Shown one piece after another: positions 1 through 6,232 of a stretch of DNA of 19,977 nt; position 1 is the stretch's first letter, and each line of letters opens with the position of its first letter. This DNA comes from JAADGZ01 sp964596835 (GTDB taxonomy: Bacteria > Pseudomonadota > Gammaproteobacteria > UBA6429 > Thiohalophilaceae): NCBI GenBank assembly GCA_964596835.1, contig CAZQVV010000046.1:1-19977 (forward strand), in the 5' to 3' direction. The position numbers were made by a program, and so were the translations under genes. The notes beneath the pieces were generated by a model. It ran no database searches, was not told the DNA's origin, and worked only from the letters and a program-made list of their open reading frames with translations.

Positions 1-56
1 TTTTCAGCATGCCTGATACGAAATATATTAACCTGGCCTTTGGTGGTTAATGCCAT
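1..56 (-). CDS. Possible AbrB/MazE-like antitoxin, N-terminal fragment cut by window edge
   Basis: Reading leftward from an ATG at 56, the first codons give MALTTKGQVNIFRIRHAE before the window ends. The stretch TTKGQV, followed by I and IR, resembles the start of SpoVT/AbrB-type DNA-binding domains (consensus like TTKGQVTIPKxIR), but the conserved proline is absent and the spacing is one residue short. No good ribosome binding site precedes the ATG. Only 18 codons are visible, so this may be a real antitoxin gene, a degraded remnant or chance. If real, it would be divergent from the ene-reductase, with 55 bp between the two starts. Confidence 0.22.
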   Translation of the reverse strand, partial: MALTTKGQVNIFRIRHAE

Positions 57-111
57 ACTTATGCAACGATTAATATTAGCCAGCCTCGGCTCATAACGAA
101 AGGACGACGAC

Positions 112-1197
112 ATGGATAACAAGAACCTTTTCAGCCCCCTCCAGTTGGGCCCCTCTACCCTGACCAATCGCATTGTTATGGCGCCCATGACACGTAACCG
201 GGCGGCGGAGGGGAACATTCCTCAGGAGATAAACCGGCTTTACTACGAACAACGCGCCAGCGCGGGACTCATCATTACCGAAGGTGCGCAGATTTCCCCT
301 CAGGGGGCAGGGTACCCGTTTACACCCGGCATCTATAACGATGAACAAGTCTCGGGCTGGAAAAAAATCACTGCGGCTGTACATCAGAAGGGCGGGCATA
401 TTTTTATTCAACTCTGGCATGTCGGCCGTATTTCACATCCTTCCCTGCAACCTGATAACGCCCTGCCTGTCGCCCCCTCCGCTATCAAGCCTGACGGCGA
501 TGCTTTCACCTATAACGGGCCACAGCCCTTTGTGGAGCCTCACGCACTGGAGATCAGTGAAATAAATAACATCGTTGATGACTATCAACAGGCGACCCGG
601 CATGCCCTGAACGCAGGCTTCGATGGCGTCGAAATCCATGCCGCTAACGGGTATCTGATTGATCAATTCCTGCGTGATGGCAGCAATAACCGCACGGATG
701 AATACGGAGGCCCACCTGAGAATCGCAGTCATTTTTTGCTCCAGGTGCTTGAGGCGGTAACAAGTGTCTGTGACCGCCAGCGTGTCGGTGTTCGCCTGTC
801 CCCGCTCAACAGTTTTAACAGCATGCGTGATTCCAATCCGATGACATTATTCAGCTATGTCGTGCAACAACTCAAGCCGCTGAAACTGGCTTATCTGCAC
901 GTTCTGGAAGGCAGCATGTCACCCCTCCCCGAAGGCGATGAAACAGTCGATCATAAAAAACTGGCGGCGCTTTACGAGGGTATATACATGGCTAACCATG
1001 GCTATGACAGGCAAAGCGCCGATGAGGCGATAAAGCGCGGAACGGCTGGTCTAGTTTCATTCGGCATACCGTATATCGCCAATCCGGATCTTGTTGAACG
1101 GTTTAAAGCCGATGCCCCGCTGAATACGGCGGATCAGGCCAGCTTTTATGGCGGGGATGAAAAAGGCTATACCGATTATCCTTTTCTGCCCTCCTGA
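112..1197 (+). CDS. Old Yellow Enzyme family ene-reductase (NemA-like)
   Basis: This 361-aa protein is the right length for an FMN-dependent NADPH ene-reductase of the NemA/PETN reductase/xenobiotic reductase group, which reduces activated C=C bonds and some nitro compounds. Visible motifs are APMTRNR near the N-terminus, QLWHVGR (residues 100-106), and HAANGYLIDQFLRDG with the substrate-binding His176/Asn179 pair and the proton-donor Tyr181. RLSP with Arg228 and IANPDL close to the C-terminus are also present. The usual FGR of the C-terminal FMN-phosphate loop reads FGI (Ile319), and the loop before it is ANHGYD. A GAAAGGA ribosome binding site lies 7 bp before the ATG. It is alone in its orientation and faces the convergent radical SAM gene 66 bp away. 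The family is clear; the physiological substrate is unknown, so no symbol is given. Confidence 0.93.
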   Translation: MDNKNLFSPLQLGPSTLTNRIVMAPMTRNRAAEGNIPQEINRLYYEQRASAGLIITEGAQISPQGAGYPFTPGIYNDEQVSGWKKITAAVHQKGGHIFIQLWHVGRISHPSLQPDNALPVAPSAIKPDGDAFTYNGPQPFVEPHALEISEINNIVDDYQQATRHALNAGFDGVEIHAANGYLIDQFLRDGSNNRTDEYGGPPENRSHFLLQVLEAVTSVCDRQRVGVRLSPLNSFNSMRDSNPMTLFSYVVQQLKPLKLAYLHVLEGSMSPLPEGDETVDHKKLAALYEGIYMANHGYDRQSADEAIKRGTAGLVSFGIPYIANPDLVERFKADAPLNTADQASFYGGDEKGYTDYPFLPS

Positions 1198-1263
1198 GCG
1201 TGCGGGCCAAACAGCAGGAATCCTGGAGACAACCCTGGGACAACAAAGGGAAGTCTGCCAAAC

Positions 1264-2763
1264 TCATTCACAAAGCGATACCTCAATGGGCGCGCTCTGG
1301 GTACAGCCCACCTGAACCATGACCGAGGGCACAGGAAAGGCCTCCAGATATTCTTCCGGCAGTCCCAGCAACTGCTGCGAAAAAGCGTCGGGAGCAAATA
1401 GCATAGGAATGATATTGTTGTAATAAGCAGCATTGGGGGTCATGCGCAGGGTATTCAGTTCACGTTTCAAATAGCCCAGTTCGATGAGTGAATGAATCAA
1501 ATCGGCAAAAACCACGTCCAGATCTACCCCGTACTTGCGAAGAATGGAATCCAGATCAATTTGGGTGAAGCGCAACTGACTGGAGACTTCCCGGATTAGC
1601 TCCATCTCGGCAGAGAGATGATCAACCGTCACAATCGGCAAACGCCCCTCATCAATGGCCAGGTAATAGGATTTAAGCGCTGGGTAGTTCTGGTAGGGCG
1701 TGCGCGGGGTGTAGCCCTGTGCAGCAACGCCAAGTGACACCAGACTCAGGTTGTCCCAACGGCGCACCTGATGACGATAGGAGGATTGACCGGGTATCGC
1801 ATAAACATTCTGCAATATCTGGCGATAGCCCTTGCGAAACAGAAACTGATCCGCTTCGGAAAATATACGAATCTTGTCCTCATAAGATTCATCCTTCGGC
1901 GGCAGGCCTATTTCCTTGCTCTTGTTATCCCGCTGTCTGTCCAGCGCATAAATCGACAGACTGGGTACGCCAAGATCATAAAATTTCTGCAAGCTATCCT
2001 GTAGTGCATGCTCGGATTCATTTTCAAAGCCGTACATGGTATCGACGTTGACATTGCCAATCAGCGCCAGCGCAACATCCAGTTCCTTCAGCGCCTCATC
2101 AACGGAGTAGTGGCGGTTCATGCTCGCCAGCAACTTTTCATCCAGCGTTTGAATGCCGTAACTCAGACGGTTGATGCCCAGTGAGGTCAACAGCTCGACT
2201 TTCCTGCGGGGTAAGGTGCCTGGAGAAGACTCTATGCTGATTTCCACATCATCAGCAAGATTGAAATATTTATTAATGCCTTCAAATAATTTAGCCAGCA
2301 AATGATCGTCCAGGAAAGTTGGCGTACCCCCGCCAAAATATATCGACTCACATTTTTTATCCTGCATGACCTCGGCATACATTTTCATTTCCCGGAGCAG
2401 ATAATCAACATAGCGATCGGCTTTTTCGATGCCCCGTCCCGGTATGATTGTGTAGTAACAGAAACTGCACAGGCTTTTGCAAAATGGACTGTGAAGATAC
2501 AGGCTGAAGGCATCCGGGATAACAGAAGCATGCCTGAACAAATCATTGACCGATGCCGGAGGTTCAGACTTGTTCAGGAGCGGCGGCGGAAAGGCCCAGT
2601 CGAAACAGGGATAAAAATCATTCTCGATCCTCAGGCTTGTTGATAACCGCCCAGCCAACCCGTCAGGATCCAGCGGCTGCAGCAGCCCCACTGTTTTACG
2701 GCCAATTTCAGGCATCCGGTTCAGACGCGAACGCTTATTGAAACTTACACTATAGGATTTCAT
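1264..2763 (-). CDS. HemN/HemW-like radical SAM protein, substrate unknown
   Basis: This 499-aa protein belongs to the coproporphyrinogen III oxidase-like (HemN/HemW) radical SAM group. After about 85 N-terminal residues comes LYLHSPFCKSLCSFCYY with the CX3CX2C cluster ligands at Cys95, Cys99 and Cys102. GGGTPT (144-149) is the SAM-binding motif, followed by IESSPGT (177-183), NRLSYGIQT and VDTMYGF. A HemN_C-like region follows (about 300-450), then a 50-residue tail with Cys487 and Cys498. True HemN has a fourth cysteine two residues after the last cluster ligand (FCGC); here that position is Tyr104. Oxygen-independent coproporphyrinogen oxidase activity is therefore doubtful, and a HemW-like, methyltransferase-like or other role is possible. 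No heme gene is adjacent. The start is well supported by a perfect AAGGAGGA 6 bp upstream. Confidence 0.87.
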   Translation of the reverse strand: MKSYSVSFNKRSRLNRMPEIGRKTVGLLQPLDPDGLAGRLSTSLRIENDFYPCFDWAFPPPLLNKSEPPASVNDLFRHASVIPDAFSLYLHSPFCKSLCSFCYYTIIPGRGIEKADRYVDYLLREMKMYAEVMQDKKCESIYFGGGTPTFLDDHLLAKLFEGINKYFNLADDVEISIESSPGTLPRRKVELLTSLGINRLSYGIQTLDEKLLASMNRHYSVDEALKELDVALALIGNVNVDTMYGFENESEHALQDSLQKFYDLGVPSLSIYALDRQRDNKSKEIGLPPKDESYEDKIRIFSEADQFLFRKGYRQILQNVYAIPGQSSYRHQVRRWDNLSLVSLGVAAQGYTPRTPYQNYPALKSYYLAIDEGRLPIVTVDHLSAEMELIREVSSQLRFTQIDLDSILRKYGVDLDVVFADLIHSLIELGYLKRELNTLRMTPNAAYYNNIIPMLFAPDAFSQQLLGLPEEYLEAFPVPSVMVQVGCTQSAPIEVSLCE

Positions 2764-2769
2764 TCCAAC

Positions 2770-2777
2770 TCCTCCTT
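2770..2777 (-). promoter_or_regulatory. Strong Shine-Dalgarno of the radical SAM gene
   Basis: Read on the minus strand, AAGGAGGA lies six bases before the ATG at 2763. It is the best ribosome binding site in the window and fixes the start of the HemN-like gene. Most other genes here have weak or unrecognisable sites. Confidence 0.85.
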
Positions 2778-2823
2778 GTTGTCACAATTTGTAATAAATA
2801 CAGGAACATGCTTTTAATAAACG

Positions 2824-2852
2824 AAGCTAATGCTGACGGGCTCTGCTGTCAA
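2824..2852 (-). promoter_or_regulatory. Candidate sigma-70 promoter for radical SAM gene
   Basis: On the minus strand a perfect -35 hexamer TTGACA (2847-2852) is followed after 17 bp by TAGCTT (2824-2829), which matches only three of six -10 consensus bases. Transcription would start about 50 bp upstream of the strong ribosome binding site. The -35 is persuasive and the -10 is not. Confidence 0.35.
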
Positions 2853-2920
2853 GTGCAGGGTTCCGGAAGCGTCTTATCTATTCCGCGCGACTAACCCTAA
2901 CCTGGATAAACCACAAGATA

Positions 2921-2977
2921 AGTACCTTCACGAAATTATTTTCTACAAAATGCGCAGAAAATTATTTCTAAGGTACT
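2921..2977. repeat. Long imperfect inverted repeat (hairpin) upstream of sixA
   Basis: AGTACCTT (2921-2928) pairs exactly with AAGGTACT (2970-2977). Inside it GAAATTATTTTCT (2932-2944) pairs at 12 of 13 positions with 2956-2968. The two stems are joined by an asymmetric bulge (three bases against one), and the loop is 11 nt. The structure is AT-rich, has no U-tract and lies about 50 bp upstream of the putative sixA -35. It could be an operator, a cruciform or small-RNA segment, or the remnant of an element with terminal inverted repeats. Confidence 0.65.
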
Positions 2978-3025
2978 AAGAAACACACCGATATTACTTA
3001 ACGTTTGAGCGCAGGAAGGCTAAAC

Positions 3026-3055
3026 TCGCCAATCCTGCTATGACCGATTTATACT
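3026..3055 (+). promoter_or_regulatory. Candidate sigma-70 promoter for sixA
   Basis: TATACT (3050-3055, five of six consensus bases) is preceded after 18 bp by TCGCCA (3026-3031, four of six). The inferred transcription start near 3062 lies between the ATG at 3040 and the family-conserved ATG at 3079, which would favour the latter as the start codon. Confidence 0.3.
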
Positions 3056-3078
3056 GTAGAAAAACAGATATTAAGAAA

Positions 3079-3570
3079 ATGATAAAACGCCTGACTCTGA
3101 TCCGCCACGCCAAATCATCATGGGATGACGCCCATCTGTCCGACCATGCGCGAGGCCTGAATGAACGCGGACGGCGCAATGCACTACGCATGGGAGAGAC
3201 CTTGGATGCGCGGAACATAAAATTTGATCTGGTATTATGCAGTAGTGCAACGCGCGCAAGAGAAACGCTGGCTCTGTTGCGTAAGCAGCTTGAAATTGAA
3301 GATGATGCCGTTAATTATCTTAATGATCTTTACTGTGCGTCTGCGCCAACCCTTATCGAACTCATCCAGAAAGTGGATAATGACAAAAATAATATCGCTA
3401 TTGTTGCGCACAACCCCGGTCTGGAGGATCTGGCTGCTATGCTGATCAAGAACAATGAAACGTTCGTCACCTGTAGCATGTTGCAAATTGAGTTTGAGGT
3501 GGATAGTTGGAAACAGGTAGATACAGTAACCGGGAGGCAAACACTGTTCCTGTCTCCGAAAATGCTGTAA
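3079..3570 (+). CDS. sixA: SixA-type phosphohistidine phosphatase
   Basis: The 163-aa product is a histidine-phosphatase superfamily (phosphoglycerate mutase-like) protein. The N-terminus MIKRLTLIRHAKSSW contains the catalytic RH pair (Arg9-His10), SSATRARET carries a phosphate-binding arginine, and VAHNPGL gives the second conserved histidine. SixA removes phosphate from phosphohistidines; in E. coli its reported targets are the ArcB HPt domain and the nitrogen-PTS protein NPr. I chose the ATG at 3079 because family members begin only a few residues before LxLIRHA. An in-frame ATG at 3040 would add 13 non-conserved residues. Neither start has a good ribosome binding site. The gene stands alone, with an inverted-repeat element 13 bp after its stop. 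The family is certain; the partner protein in this organism is not. Confidence 0.9.
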   Translation: MIKRLTLIRHAKSSWDDAHLSDHARGLNERGRRNALRMGETLDARNIKFDLVLCSSATRARETLALLRKQLEIEDDAVNYLNDLYCASAPTLIELIQKVDNDKNNIAIVAHNPGLEDLAAMLIKNNETFVTCSMLQIEFEVDSWKQVDTVTGRQTLFLSPKML

Positions 3571-3583
3571 GGCATTCAGCAAA

Positions 3584-3705
3584 GTAGGGTGGGCACGGCT
3601 TTTGTGCCCACGCAGAACATCAAAAGATGAGCATACCTCATGAGGGTAGAAGTTTTGAGCGTGAAAACAGGTATCGCGTGGGCACAAAAACCGTGCCCAC
3701 CCTAC
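3584..3705. repeat. Compound inverted-repeat element (GTAGGGTGGGCAC family)
   Basis: Two 30-nt arms, 3584-3613 and 3676-3705, are inverted copies with one mismatch and enclose 62 bp. Each arm is itself a hairpin: GTGGGCAC, a 7-nt loop, then GTGCCCAC (3589-3611 and 3678-3700). The outer ends are GTAGG / CCTAC. The centre holds a near-palindrome around TACCTCATGAGG. It lies between convergent sixA and pmbA, where it could also act as a two-way transcription barrier. It looks like a REP/MITE-type element without coding capacity. Confidence 0.9.
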
Positions 3706-3771
3706 CGTGCTCAGCGAAACGGTTTATTAATCGTTAAGATTTAATTTTGAAAAATAAATCACTCCGAACCC

Positions 3772-5136
3772 TTAAACGCCTGCCACAGTCATTTGTTCAA
3801 TTAGCCATGAACCGGTACACAGGTTGCCACGCGTATCCACATCGTTAGCCACGGCGACCAGGGTCATATACATATCCTGCAGGCGGCCGGCCAGGGTAAA
3901 TTCTTCAATCGGATATTGAATCTCGCCATTTTCAATCCAGAAACCACTCGCGCCACGCGAGTAATCGCCGGTGACAATGTTGACGCCCTGGCCCATGACT
4001 TCGGTGACCAGAATGCCGCGATCCATTTTTTTCAACAATTGCACCTGACTCAGATCATCATGGCTGATAAACACGTTATGCGTGCCACCGGCATTGCCGG
4101 TGCTTTGCATACTCAGACGCCGGGCGCTGTAGCTGTCCAGCACGTAGCTTTGCAGTTCTCCACCGTTAAGCAGATCCCGGGCGCAGGTCGCCACACCTTC
4201 ACTGTCAAAGGGCGCACTGCCCAATGCTGCGATAAGGTGCGGGCGTTCGTCGATGCGAATGCGGGACGGAAAGACTGATTTACCCAGATGTTCCAGCAGG
4301 AAGCTGGACTTACGATACTGGGCGCTGCCATTGATAGCGCGCACAAAATGCCCCAGCAAACCCCGCGCTACTTCGGCGTCGAACAGCACCGGCACCTGGC
4401 AGGTCGAAATTTTTCTCGCACCCAACCTTGCTACGGTATGTTGGGCCGCCAGTTTGCCGACTTCTTCAGCCGCCAGCAGTTTCTCCGGTTCTCTCGAAAC
4501 CGTGTACCAGCTATCCCGCTGCATCTTGTTATCCTGCTCACCAATGACGGCCACGCTGAGACTGTGACGTGAGCTAGGATACATGCCGATGAAACCGTGG
4601 CTATTGCCATAGACCCGAAAACCATCATGACTACTGACACTGGCGCCCTCTGAATTGCTGATCTGCGGGTCGAAACTGCGGGCCGCGTCTTCACATTCCT
4701 GTGCTATTTCAATGGCCTGCTCTGCACTCAGATCCCAGTGATGATAAAGATCCAGATCGGGGATATCCGTTGCCATTTGCGCCTTGTCTGCGAGACCGGC
4801 ATATTCATCCGCCTCAGTATAACAGGCGATGTCACAGGCCGCCTTGACCGACTCCCTGATCGCCTGCGCGCTAAAATCGCTGGTGCTGGCAGACCCCTTG
4901 CGTTGACCGAAATAGACCGTAATCCCTAAACCCTTGTCACGATTGTGTTCAATAGTTTCAACCTCGCCCAAACGCACATTAACCGACAGGCCTGCTTCGA
5001 TGCTTACCCCGGCTTCCGCCGCCGAAGCGCCCAATCGCCGGGCTTCTGCCATCATATCATCCACAATCTGTGACAACTGTGCGCTGTCAAACTGATCGCT
5101 TGTTTTTTGTTTTAGCGGGGAAGAACCTGAAGACAT
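3772..5136 (-). CDS. pmbA: PmbA (TldE), non-catalytic subunit of TldD/PmbA peptidase
   Basis: The 454-aa product matches PmbA in length (E. coli about 450 aa) and content. It has an N-terminal U62 domain with GLGITVYFGQRKGSAS, and a C-terminal beta-rich region with SNSEGASVS, GNSHGF, TGNAGGTHNV and the terminal IENGEIQYPIEEFTLAG block. It lacks the HExxxH zinc site seen in TldD, as expected for the partner subunit. The TldD/PmbA heterodimer degrades unfolded peptides; in E. coli it is needed for microcin B17 maturation and degrades the CcdA antitoxin. An AGGAA lies about 9 bp before the ATG. The gene is divergent from darP, as in E. coli. tldD lies upstream on the same strand, but darP separates them, so pmbA probably has its own promoter. 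Confidence 0.95.
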   Translation of the reverse strand: MSSGSSPLKQKTSDQFDSAQLSQIVDDMMAEARRLGASAAEAGVSIEAGLSVNVRLGEVETIEHNRDKGLGITVYFGQRKGSASTSDFSAQAIRESVKAACDIACYTEADEYAGLADKAQMATDIPDLDLYHHWDLSAEQAIEIAQECEDAARSFDPQISNSEGASVSSHDGFRVYGNSHGFIGMYPSSRHSLSVAVIGEQDNKMQRDSWYTVSREPEKLLAAEEVGKLAAQHTVARLGARKISTCQVPVLFDAEVARGLLGHFVRAINGSAQYRKSSFLLEHLGKSVFPSRIRIDERPHLIAALGSAPFDSEGVATCARDLLNGGELQSYVLDSYSARRLSMQSTGNAGGTHNVFISHDDLSQVQLLKKMDRGILVTEVMGQGVNIVTGDYSRGASGFWIENGEIQYPIEEFTLAGRLQDMYMTLVAVANDVDTRGNLCTGSWLIEQMTVAGV

Positions 5137-5230
5137 TATTTATGTTCCTGATAGTTGAGAGGTTATTTTAAACGGCACAAAAAACCTGAGTGATGAAAAC
5201 ATCAATCCGGAGCCTCGTAAATGGGTTCAT

Positions 5231-5259
5231 ATAATACGTCCGGGGAAATAATTTTTACA
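5231..5259 (-). promoter_or_regulatory. Weak candidate promoter for pmbA
   Basis: On the minus strand TGTAAA (5254-5259) and TATTAT (5231-5236) are 17 bp apart, about 95 bp upstream of the pmbA ATG. The -10 is fair and the -35 matches only three consensus bases. The same AT-rich spot gives TATAAT on the plus strand without a recognisable -35, so darP could also use it. Confidence 0.25.
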
Positions 5260-5370
5260 CCGTTTTCAGCATGCCCATCAAGGAGTCTGCTCGCGTTAAA
5301 TACATTCAGCGCTCACGCCAAAACCACACGTTAAACGTTTCAAGTGATCTGGCCCCTCGATTCTGCAATA

Positions 5371-5928
5371 ATGGTCGGCATGCATAATGGCTTTGACAAT
5401 CCGGAATCCCCAGCGTCTGATCCCGAGTATGCAGACTGGGATCAGGATGAAGGGGTGAGCAAATCCCAGCTTAAACGCGAGGCCCACAGCCTGACGGAAC
5501 TGGGGAAAAGACTGGTACAGCTGGACAAGGGCTCGCTGGCGAAAATTCCCCTGCCGGATAATTTGCTGGACGCCATTAATAGCGCTAAAAATATCCGCCA
5601 GCACGGCGCGCTGAAACGCCAGTTGCAGTACATTGGCAAACTGATGCGCAAGACCGATCCCGAACCGATTCAGGCGGCCTATGAGGCGGCAACCCATCAT
5701 TACCGCGCCGATACCCAACAGCTACATGAGATCGAAAACTGGCGGGATCGTCTGCTTGCCGAAGGCGATAGCGCACTGGGTGAGCTGACTGACCGGCATC
5801 CCGATGCGGATCGGCAGCATCTGCGCCAGCTTATGCGTTCGGCTAAAAAGGAACGTGAACAAAACAAGCCCCCGCGAGCGGCGCGGGAACTGTTTCAGTA
5901 CCTTAAGGGGCTAGTGGCTGGTGGCTAG
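5371..5928 (+). CDS. darP: DarP (YjgA), 50S ribosomal subunit assembly factor
   Basis: The product (185 aa from this start) is the DUF615/YjgA family, an all-helical protein that binds late pre-50S particles and promotes maturation of the peptidyl-transferase region. Family hallmarks are VSKSQLKREAHSL, LGKRLVQL, IPLPDNLLDAI, RQLQYIGKLMR, HPDADRQHLRQLMRSAKKE and NKPPRAARELFQYLK. The acidic N-terminus before VSKSQ is also typical. Possible starts are GTG 5344, ATG 5371 and ATG 5380 (182 aa, closest to the 183 aa of E. coli). None has a clear ribosome binding site. The last residues, LVAGG, and the TAG stop are encoded by the beginning of an interspersed repeat (CTAGTGGCTGGTGGCTAG), so the native C-terminus was probably altered. 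Divergent from pmbA, convergent with tldD. Confidence 0.9.
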   Translation: MVGMHNGFDNPESPASDPEYADWDQDEGVSKSQLKREAHSLTELGKRLVQLDKGSLAKIPLPDNLLDAINSAKNIRQHGALKRQLQYIGKLMRKTDPEPIQAAYEAATHHYRADTQQLHEIENWRDRLLAEGDSALGELTDRHPDADRQHLRQLMRSAKKEREQNKPPRAARELFQYLKGLVAGG

Positions 5929-6022
5929 CGGCTGCTCGTCTCTTAATCATGTTGGGCTTCGTTTTACTCAGCCTAACCTACGGGACTGGTGGGTTTTCCC
6001 AGCTACCAGCCACTCGCCACTA
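5911..6022. repeat. CTAGTGGC-family repeat with nested TTGGGCTTC arm
   Basis: AGTGGCTGGTGGC (5913-5925) is inverted at 6002-6014 with 12 of 13 matches. The right side, running from TTTTCCCA at 5994 to CACTA at 6021, is nearly the same as 16851-16878 between proA and nadD, so this is an interspersed family. Nested inside (5951-5979) is a single arm of another family: the TGGGCTTC to AACCTAC segment that occurs at 15211-15239 in a complete paired element. The left end overlaps the darP stop codon. Confidence 0.75.
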
Positions 6023-6224
6023 AATAAGCGTTCCAAATACCCGATCACTTGTGAATTTCCACGTTCGTGGTGAAGTCCTGAGTCCTTCGACAAGGCTCTC
6101 CTGAGCAAAGCCGAAGGGCTTCCTTCGACAAGGCTCTCCTGAGCAAAGCCGAAGGGCTTCCTTCGACAAGCTCAGGACGAACGGCAACTCCTGAAGTGCA
6201 CAGGTATTTGGAACAGATATTTAG
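6020..6224. repeat. 205-bp element bounded by 31-nt terminal inverted repeats
   Basis: The left end (6020-6050) and right end (6194-6224) are inverted copies: CTAAATA, three differing bases, GTTCCAAATACC (exact 12-mer), four mostly differing bases, then CACTT. About 25 of 31 positions match, with spacing conserved between the blocks. A CGTTCGT follows within 10-11 nt of both ends. The interior holds tandem units of the CCTTCGACAAG repeat. There is no coding capacity. It looks like a MITE or compound repeat lying 9 bp beyond the tldD stop. Confidence 0.75.
6084..6184. repeat. Tandem 38-bp repeat, two full copies and one partial
   Basis: Two identical 38-bp units start with CCTTCGACAAGG (6084-6121 and 6122-6159). 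A third copy (6160-6184) diverges after CCTTCGACAAG into CTCAGGACGAACGG. Each full unit is a hairpin: CCTTCG pairs with CGAAGG at the ends, and GCTC-TCCT-GAGC forms the tip. The motif joining TTCGACAAGCTCAGG and ACGAACGG is a familiar interspersed repeat in many proteobacteria, often mistranslated as PELVEG-type ORFs. Confidence 0.9.
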
Positions 6225-6232
6225 CTTCTTAA

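Larger units (their letters stand above)
2764..3078. other. 315-bp divergent intergenic region
   Basis: This gap separates the divergent radical SAM gene (-) and sixA (+). It holds the Shine-Dalgarno and a candidate sigma-70 promoter for the minus gene, a long AT-rich hairpin (2921-2977) and a candidate promoter just before sixA. I see no convincing additional coding sequence; the ORF extension from an ATG at 3040 is treated as non-coding leader. Confidence 0.6.
5929..6232. other. 304-bp gap between darP and tldD filled with repeats
   Basis: No gene is supported here. The region is almost entirely repeat DNA: the CTAGTGGC-family element to 6022, then a second inverted-repeat-bounded element (6020-6224) with internal tandem units. 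A minus-strand ORF at 6045-6236, with PELVEG-type residues, is just translated repeat. Confidence 0.8.

Noticed and set aside
3040..3078. Upstream ATG of the sixA frame
   Set aside because: It adds 13 residues before the conserved N-terminal strand and would lie upstream of the inferred transcription start.
5263..5275. 13-base identity (TTTTCAGCATGCC) with positions 1-13 of the window
   Set aside because: A few shared 13-mers are expected by chance in 20 kb, and the similarity does not extend.
5221..5331. Short reading frames in the pmbA-darP gap, including a minus-strand frame ending VLYEPIYEAPD
   Set aside because: The minus frame looks somewhat protein-like but is 36 codons with no start codon or ribosome binding site, so it is not supportable as a gene.
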